A DNA stretch of 64,000 bases from Comamonadaceae bacterium (lineage in GTDB: Bacteria > Pseudomonadota > Gammaproteobacteria > Burkholderiales > Burkholderiaceae_C): positions 24,453 through 88,452 of the forward strand of contig CANJPU010000011.1 of assembly GCA_947476285.1 (NCBI GenBank), read 5' to 3'. The notes under the pieces were generated by a model. That model saw only the letters and a program-made list of their open reading frames with translations. It had not been told where the DNA came from and did not search any database. The translations under genes were made by a program, and so were the position numbers. Shown piece by piece: positions 59,153 through 64,000 of the stretch (the first letter of the stretch is position 1; the number at the start of each line of letters is the position of its first letter).

Positions 59153-61575
59153 GCGCCATTTCCAAAGCCCAAGCCATCTCTGCCCGCAATGTGAGGGGGC
59201 TAGTCGACGCTCTACGGGTGGAACTGACCGCGAACCAAGGCAACATCCCCGATGAACTGAAATCTCGCAAAGCGTGGCTGGTGTATCACGTAACTGAGAT
59301 TCGAGCCAGCGGCAAGTTCAACAAAATTCCGGTCTATCCAAAGTCAGGCCGCAACCGCCACGGAGTGCAGGGTTCACCTGATGATCTGGCAGGCCTTGGG
59401 ACGTGGGCTGACGCATGGCACGCCATCCAGACTAACCCATCGTTGGCGGGTGTCGGCTTCGCATGCCTGCCGGTTTTCGGCGTGGTGGCATTGGATGTTG
59501 ACCACTGCGTCAAAGATCGCAAAGTCCCCGCCGACGTTGACCCGTTGATCGACGATACCTATTGCGAATTCAGCCCCAGCGGAACAGGTCTGCGAGCATT
59601 TTGGCTTGGGTCGGGTCGGGACGGAAAGAACCACGCCAGGGGCTTTGAATTGTTCCACTCGAATGGCTTTGTGACCGTCACGGGCGACTATCACGTTGGG
59701 GGTGATGTGCCGCCATTGCCCGACGATCTAAGGGATAAGTTGGAGTCCCTATGTCATGCCGCGGGGCGCGCTGACAGGGTCACCCCGACCGACCGACTGA
59801 GTGAAGCTGCGGCAAACGACCCACGCCTGCAAGCTATAAAAAATGCAGGTCTATACGAGCGCGACATCGGCGGCGGTAAGCACTCGATCACCTGCCCGCT
59901 TGAGCACCTGCATAGCGATGCTGGCCGAGCCGCTGGTGACGGTGACACGGTCTATTACCAACCCTTGACCAACGGATACGACGCGGGTTGGATTCACTGC
60001 ATGCACACCCACCCGAACGATCAGATGACTTACTGGGCCAAGGTGGGATACAACCCAGCAGCCGAGGCCGTTAATAAGCTACTGGCTGGCTATGCCGACC
60101 CCAGCGGGGATGGGTGGCCTAACCCCCAAGCAATCCCAGACGATCTGCCGCCCGTGCCGACGTTTGATCTGGCCTTGCTACCTGATGCGCTGCGACCTTG
60201 GGTTCAAGACATTGCAGAGCGTATGCAGATCAGCCCCGACATCCCGGCCATAGGTGCTGTCACGGCACTGTCAGCCGCAATCGGGCGAAGGGTGCAGATC
60301 ATGCCCAAGGCTTGGGACGATTGGACTGTGGTTCCCAATTTATGGGGTGCTGTGGTTGCCCCACCGGGTTACATGAAATCGCCAGCACTCGCAGAAGTGA
60401 TGCGCCCCCTGCACCGCATGGAGGCCGAAGCCCATAGGGACTACGAATCAGCGCTGGCGATTTGGTCAGCAAATCGAGATCGTGTCGCCATCGCCAACAC
60501 TGCCGCCAAGTCGGCCACCCTGCAAAAACTGAAGAAAGACCCCAGTGCTGACATCGCAGCGGCACTGGCCGAGCCGGACGAACCCATTGCCACCCGCTAT
60601 TGCGTGAACAATTTTTCGATGGAGGCGCTTGGTGAGGTGCTGATGGGCAACCCCAATGGCGTGTTGGCGTTCTCAGACGAAATCCACGGTTTGCTGATGA
60701 TGGCTCAGAAGCCCGGCAATGAAGGTTTGAACGAATTTTTGCTTTCGGCTTGGAACGGTGATGGCGCATTCACTTTCGACCGCATTGGCCGTGGGCTGAA
60801 CCGACGAGTTGACCATGTCTGCGTCGCGGTGCTGGGTGGCATACAACCCGGACGGCTGGTTGAGCATGTCAAGGGGGCCACGCATGGCGGCGCTGGTGAC
60901 TCGGGGCTGGTGCAGCGCTTCCAACTGCTGACCTGGCCGGACTTGCGCGAGGAATGGGCGCTGGTTGACCGCAAGCCCGACCAAGCGGCTCAGGAAGCAG
61001 CGTATGGCGTGTTTTTTCGAGTGATGGGCCGTGACACCATCGCCGACCCAATGGCGGGGCTAAGTGAGCCTGATGTCCGCCGATTCGACAAGGATGCGCA
61101 AGCCGCGTTTTATGTCTGGCTGGAAGCATTGGAGCGTGAACTGCGCGGCGACTCGCTGCCCTCGGTCATGGGGTCACATCTAGCGAAATATCGTTCGTTA
61201 GTGCCATCGCTGGCGCTGATCTTTGCGGTGGCCGACAACGTACGGGGGGCAGTGCCACTGCGGTATGTCCAGCAAGCCATCGGCTGGGCCGCGTATCTGC
61301 GCCTTCACGCTGAGCGGGTCTATTCCTGCACCGTCAGGCCAGACACCCGGCACGCTCGCGCACTGTTGGCAAAGATCAGGGACAACACTGTGGCGGACGG
61401 ATTCAAACCCGCTGACGTGTATCTGAAGGGTTGGAGCCAACTCGACCGCGAGGGCGTGACCAAGGCGACCGACCTGCTTTGCGACCTCGACTATCTGGTG
61501 CGCTCTGAAATCAGACCCCCGGGGGGGGGTCGCCCATCGGTGACCTTCCACCTCAACCCGAAGTCAAGAAATTAA
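59149..61575 (+). CDS. Primase-polymerase/DUF3987 replication protein
   Basis: The 808-residue protein has an N-terminal primase-polymerase-like domain (SRKAWLVYHV near residue 43, VVALDVDHC near 111 with the catalytic acids, EFSPSGTGLRAFWLG near 139, ELFHSNGFVTVTGDYH near 168), then a DUF3987 helicase-like domain with a Walker-A-like VVAPPGYMKSP near 401 and a Walker-B-like LAFSDEIHGLL near 507. This is the typical replication protein of P4-like and phage-satellite elements. A G-run of nine (61521-61529) near the 3' end is slippage-prone. It is the core replication gene of the island. Confidence 0.9.
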   Translation: MSAISKAQAISARNVRGLVDALRVELTANQGNIPDELKSRKAWLVYHVTEIRASGKFNKIPVYPKSGRNRHGVQGSPDDLAGLGTWADAWHAIQTNPSLAGVGFACLPVFGVVALDVDHCVKDRKVPADVDPLIDDTYCEFSPSGTGLRAFWLGSGRDGKNHARGFELFHSNGFVTVTGDYHVGGDVPPLPDDLRDKLESLCHAAGRADRVTPTDRLSEAAANDPRLQAIKNAGLYERDIGGGKHSITCPLEHLHSDAGRAAGDGDTVYYQPLTNGYDAGWIHCMHTHPNDQMTYWAKVGYNPAAEAVNKLLAGYADPSGDGWPNPQAIPDDLPPVPTFDLALLPDALRPWVQDIAERMQISPDIPAIGAVTALSAAIGRRVQIMPKAWDDWTVVPNLWGAVVAPPGYMKSPALAEVMRPLHRMEAEAHRDYESALAIWSANRDRVAIANTAAKSATLQKLKKDPSADIAAALAEPDEPIATRYCVNNFSMEALGEVLMGNPNGVLAFSDEIHGLLMMAQKPGNEGLNEFLLSAWNGDGAFTFDRIGRGLNRRVDHVCVAVLGGIQPGRLVEHVKGATHGGAGDSGLVQRFQLLTWPDLREEWALVDRKPDQAAQEAAYGVFFRVMGRDTIADPMAGLSEPDVRRFDKDAQAAFYVWLEALERELRGDSLPSVMGSHLAKYRSLVPSLALIFAVADNVRGAVPLRYVQQAIGWAAYLRLHAERVYSCTVRPDTRHARALLAKIRDNTVADGFKPADVYLKGWSQLDREGVTKATDLLCDLDYLVRSEIRPPGGGRPSVTFHLNPKSRN

Positions 61576-61595
61576 CCCCTAGTCACCGAGCCTAA

Positions 61596-61626
61596 GAAAC
61601 CTAAAGAACTAGGTTTTTTAGGTTTC
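61596..61626. repeat. Inverted repeat after the primase gene, shared motif with integrase leader
   Basis: GAAACCTAAA (61596-61605) and TTTAGGTTTC (61617-61626) form a perfect 10-bp inverted repeat with an 11-base loop. It contains AGGTTTTTTAGGT (61611-61623), which occurs again at 58336-58348 with a nearby GAAACCT at 58313-58319. It may be a terminator or part of a replication origin with iteron-like motifs. Confidence 0.55.
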
Positions 61627-61670
61627 TCACCCTCGCCCCCTACCCGCATTCTCCAAAACACGAGGCCAAA

Positions 61671-61985
61671 ATGAAACCGATACCCAAAGAAGTACCCCAA
61701 GAACTGAACCAGCTTTCGCACCGTGCTGCGTTGCGTTACGAGGACCAACTGCGCCAAACCTTGTTGACCAAGTTCCGTGGGTTGGCAAATCAAGGTCTTC
61801 CGGCCCATGTGCTTTTCCAGCACCTGAACGACATTGAGATGGGACCACTCGGCTTTGGCCACAAAGTGGTGCAGCGCTTGATGTCGGGCGCTCGCGTGCA
61901 TCGGGTCCACCCGCGCTGCCATGGGCTCCACAAACCCCGTAAACCCCTCAAACCCCGCAAAACGTACCGACGTTTCATAATGTGA
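61671..61985 (+). CDS. Hypothetical protein of the island
   Basis: The 104-residue protein (MKPIPKEVPQELNQLSHRAA ... LNDIEMGPLGFGHKVVQRLM) is helical with a basic tail made of KPRKPLKPRKTYRR, encoded by an A/C-rich repeat near 61925-61965. A GAGG site precedes the ATG. It lies right after the primase and may be an accessory replication or packaging protein; no family is recognised. Confidence 0.65.
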   Translation: MKPIPKEVPQELNQLSHRAALRYEDQLRQTLLTKFRGLANQGLPAHVLFQHLNDIEMGPLGFGHKVVQRLMSGARVHRVHPRCHGLHKPRKPLKPRKTYRRFIM

Positions 61986-62034
61986 AAGACTCGGGTGGTC
62001 CCTTTCCCACCACCTGTTTACCAAGGAGTCCGAA

Positions 62035-62283
62035 ATGCCTGCAAAAGGATACGCCCCGCAACCCGGTCGAGCCCCCGGCATGCCTGAGGTCATGACTGCT
62101 CAGAACTTTAATCGGCGCATTTCAGCTGAGGAGGCATTGATATTGGCTACTGCTGGGGATGGGTCTAAGACTAATGGGTTTCGCAATCTTTTAGACCTCT
62201 ATCAAGAACTCCACAACATGGGGTACAGATGCGACCAACCATTGAAGGAGTTTCTTGTAGGGCAAGAAATCTGTATAAATTAG
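62035..62283 (+). CDS. Hypothetical protein of the island
   Basis: This 82-residue protein (MPAKGYAPQPGRAPGMPEVM ... LLDLYQELHNMGYRCDQPLKEF) follows an AAGGAG site at a good distance. It is soluble and helical, with no transmembrane segment. A small hairpin (GGTGGT/ACCACC, about 61994-62014) lies before it. From here rightward the GC content falls clearly. No family is recognised. Confidence 0.6.
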   Translation: MPAKGYAPQPGRAPGMPEVMTAQNFNRRISAEEALILATAGDGSKTNGFRNLLDLYQELHNMGYRCDQPLKEFLVGQEICIN

Positions 62284-62322
62284 CTTGGTTGTTGATAAAG
62301 TCTGGCTACAGGAAAATAAATT

Positions 62323-62649
62323 ATGAGAAATAAACGACCGCTTGTTCTTTTGCTCTTGACTTGTTGTCTTGCACAACCAGCATCGGGTCAAACAGTAACA
62401 GTTTTCGGAAGGCCCGATTGTGGCGTGTGGCTAAGTAAACAAAGAGAGGTAGACAAAGCGTGGTTGCTTGGATATGTGTCGTCGACGAGCAGTAGCCAAC
62501 AATTTGGAAAAGGCGACCCGTTTGGCAAGATTAGTTCAGCTGAACAAATATTTTTATGGATCAATAATTATTGCCAAAAAAATCCCCTCAAGAATCTTAG
62601 CGATGGCGCACTTGTCTTGTATATTGAATTGTTGAGCAACCCAAAATGA
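62323..62649 (+). CDS. Exported small protein, Rap1a/Tai-like
   Basis: The 108-residue precursor has a signal peptide (MRNKRPLVLLLLTCCLAQPA, cleaved near SGQ), then CGVWLSKQREVDKAWLLGYVSSTSS and EQIFLWINNYCQKNPLKNL. The pattern of Cys near the start, WLLGY in the centre and WIxxYCxxNPL near the end resembles the Rap1a/Tai immunity and related periplasmic small-protein families. The assignment is tentative. Its stop overlaps the next gene start by ATGA, and that gene encodes a paralogue. Confidence 0.7.
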   Translation: MRNKRPLVLLLLTCCLAQPASGQTVTVFGRPDCGVWLSKQREVDKAWLLGYVSSTSSSQQFGKGDPFGKISSAEQIFLWINNYCQKNPLKNLSDGALVLYIELLSNPK

Positions 62650-63017
62650 CTAAAAAACAAACAGGACAAAGGTTTTTGATGAGGTATGTGTTTGGGATTA
62701 CCTTGATGATAGGGTTGAGTCAGCCCGCCTTCCCTCAAGTAAAGAGATTCGCAACAGTACTGGGCGCAGTTGATAATTCGTGTGCGGACTGGATAACAGC
62801 AAGAGACAGAAAAAATGCTCAAGCATATGAGTTTTGGTTGCTCGGGTTTGTGTCGGGCATAAATATCTCGAAAGACCACAGTATTGACTTTTTAAGCGGA
62901 ATAAAAGGGGCTTCTCTCGAACTATGGATGGATAAATATTGTCGGGAAAATCCACTTAAAACTTTTCCAGAGGTAGCTTTTCAATTGATTGAAGAACTAA
63001 CAGGCAAAAAACGATGA
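62646..63017 (+). CDS. Exported small protein, paralogue of the preceding one
   Basis: The 123-residue frame contains a signal peptide that really begins at an internal methionine (62679, MRYVFGITLMIGLSQPAFPQ) preceded by AAAGG; the first 11 residues may not be made. The mature part has SCADWITARDRKNAQAYEFW, LLGFVSGINISKDHS and LELWMDKYCRENPLKTFPEV, the same Cys/WLLG/YCxxNPLK layout as its neighbour. The tandem, diverged pair suggests specificity variants, as seen with immunity proteins. Confidence 0.7.
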   Translation: MTKKQTGQRFLMRYVFGITLMIGLSQPAFPQVKRFATVLGAVDNSCADWITARDRKNAQAYEFWLLGFVSGINISKDHSIDFLSGIKGASLELWMDKYCRENPLKTFPEVAFQLIEELTGKKR

Positions 63018-63080
63018 CCAAATCATCCGGTGGCATTGCTGAATACACATGTTCTAAAATCTTTTTTGAATAATTAAATA

Positions 63081-63536
63081 ATGCAATCAATCAAATCTTG
63101 GATTCAAAACTCTAATGGATGGCAACGCCTTTGGCTTCTTGGTTCAGTAGCTGGTTTCATTTATTTTTCCATTTTCATGCCATTTAGAGAAACCAATTTA
63201 AGTACCTCTTATTGGAATGATAAATTTAGTCGCCTTACTGAAGAGTCAAGGAAACCGGAATGCGCCGCCTATATGAATCTTCCAATAAATCAGCTTCTCG
63301 AACCCCCCTTCATGGAGGGTTGCTACTCGATTTATCTTCACCGTGAAGTTTCCAAAGATAAGCAACCAATTACATTAAAGTCAGTTAACGATGAGTTTAA
63401 TTCTGACTACCGAAAAATATTATTCGAATGGTTTGGAATTGGAACAGTACTGATGACATTGCTATCGGCACTAGTTTATGGCTTAGGTTCGCTCACAGCA
63501 TGGGTAATCAAAGGCTTTAAGAAAAAAGAACTGTGA
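63081..63536 (+). CDS. Hypothetical membrane protein of the island
   Basis: The 151-residue protein has two transmembrane segments: one near residues 17-34 (LWLLGSVAGFIYFSIFMPF) and one near residues 115-139 (FGIGTVLMTLLSALVYGLGS), with a hydrophilic loop containing Cys residues between them and a basic tail FKKKEL. No family is recognised. It is AT-rich and lies between the exported paralogue pair and another membrane protein. Confidence 0.65.
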   Translation: MQSIKSWIQNSNGWQRLWLLGSVAGFIYFSIFMPFRETNLSTSYWNDKFSRLTEESRKPECAAYMNLPINQLLEPPFMEGCYSIYLHREVSKDKQPITLKSVNDEFNSDYRKILFEWFGIGTVLMTLLSALVYGLGSLTAWVIKGFKKKEL

Positions 63537-63578
63537 GTCCTATTATCCAAACCTTTCTAGCAGATTTGGAGTTATCAA

Positions 63579-63851
63579 ATGCGAAGCATTGAAAGCCTGA
63601 AAGAAGAAATTGAATCTGTAAAAGGATCTGCATCACTTATGAAGTGGCTGGGTATCCTAAATGCTATTGGATCAGTTGGAGCGGGAATTTCAGGGCAGTC
63701 TCTAGGAGTTTTTTGTGCTGGAATGATGGGCGCATTATTATTTATGGCCGGCTGGGCTGGTTATGCCTCACGAATTCAACGTATGGAAGAAGAAATAGAA
63801 GAACGCCGTTACCAAAAATGCAAACATGCTAGATCCTTCAAAGTGCCCTAG
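63579..63851 (+). CDS. Hypothetical membrane protein, possibly truncated by the IS
   Basis: The 90-residue protein has an N-terminal coiled-coil-like segment (IESLKEEIESVKGSASLMKW), a hydrophobic hairpin near residues 23-63 (LGILNAIGSVGAGISGQSLG, VFCAGMMGALLFMAGWAGYA) and a charged C-terminus. GGAG lies 7 bases before the ATG. The stop (TAG, 63849-63851) abuts the IS5-type end, so the natural C-terminus may have been replaced. Confidence 0.6.
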   Translation: MRSIESLKEEIESVKGSASLMKWLGILNAIGSVGAGISGQSLGVFCAGMMGALLFMAGWAGYASRIQRMEEEIEERRYQKCKHARSFKVP

Positions 63852-64000
63852 GGAAACGCTGATTTATCGACGGGGAAGGTCATCCGATGACGGGCCTGAA
63901 CGTTAGTAGGAAGCCCGCCCCATTGGATGCAATCGACATGAACCAACGCAGCTTTGCCAGCGCCGAATTTGCCCTCAAGAAAAAGCGCACCCGGCGCGAG
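63851..64000 (+). mobile_element. IS5-family insertion sequence, left end, cut by window
   Basis: The segment starts with GGGAAACGCTGATTTATC, which looks like an IS5-family terminal repeat, followed by a short leader and the start of a transposase at 63938. The right end and inverted repeat partner lie beyond the window, so the element boundary is provisional. Confidence 0.6.
63938..64000 (+). CDS. IS5-family transposase, N-terminus only
   Basis: Twenty-one codons are visible: MNQRSFASAEFALKKKRTRR followed by E. This start is characteristic of an IS5-family transposase subgroup common in Burkholderiales. The DDE catalytic region is outside the window. Confidence 0.75.
   Translation, partial: MNQRSFASAEFALKKKRTRRE

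Noticed and set aside
61925..61965. AAACCCC-like repeats as a CRISPR or iteron array
   Set aside because: Units are short, irregular and in frame as the Lys/Pro/Arg tail of the 61671 gene; a coding repeat is the simpler explanation.

Overview
The window looks like a high-GC betaproteobacterial chromosome, most plausibly Burkholderiales (Comamonadaceae or Alcaligenaceae type). The main reason is the repeated occurrence of Bug/TctC-type periplasmic solute receptors (nine intact and one remnant) scattered among acyl-CoA catabolic genes. No TctA/TctB membrane genes are present. No rRNA, tRNA or CRISPR array was seen.

Region 1 (1-14.2 kb) is a CoA-thioester catabolic locus. A TetR regulator, an enoyl-CoA hydratase and an acyl-CoA dehydrogenase run on the minus strand. 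They diverge from a plus-strand operon of SDR, acyl-CoA synthetase, Bug receptor and two overlapping acyl-CoA dehydrogenases. A converging minus operon follows (enoyl-CoA hydratase, two overlapping acyl-CoA dehydrogenases, CaiB-type CoA-transferase). Together they could activate a carboxylic acid, desaturate and hydrate it, and oxidise it.

Region 2 (14.2-15.5 kb) is an accessory patch with two overlapping small hypothetical genes and an IS3 transposase fragment. Region 3 (15.5-30.7 kb) has LysR, GST, several Bug receptors, an esterase-like hydrolase, an N-acyl-D-amino-acid deacylase, a second LysR, a cupin/Bug/TauD/aspartate dehydrogenase operon, another Bug with an acyl-CoA dehydrogenase, and an O-acetylhomoserine sulfhydrylase.

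Region 4 (30.7-34.05 kb) is a scrapyard: an FAD-oxidoreductase 3' remnant, small orphan genes, a VapBC-type toxin-antitoxin pair, a Tn3-family resolvase/transposase remnant interrupted by a 255-bp element with perfect 25-bp terminal inverted repeats, and a Bug remnant.

Region 5 (34.05-50.3 kb) holds an amidohydrolase/Bug/AtuA/LDH2 operon, a two-subunit molybdenum hydroxylase with its XdhC-type factor, an MBL-fold hydrolase, a PaaK-like ligase/amidohydrolase/Bug/KstD-like flavoprotein operon, an exported methyltransferase-like protein and an alpha/beta hydrolase. Region 6 (50.4-56.8 kb) has an AI-2E exporter remnant, then a plus-strand TauD/Bug/hydrolase-like/amidohydrolase/GMC oxidoreductase run.

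Region 7 (57.0 kb to the end) is the left part of a P4-like integrative island: tyrosine integrase, AlpA regulator, a small coupled gene, a primase/DUF3987 replication protein, then AT-richer cargo of small exported and membrane proteins, ending in an IS5-family element cut by the window edge.
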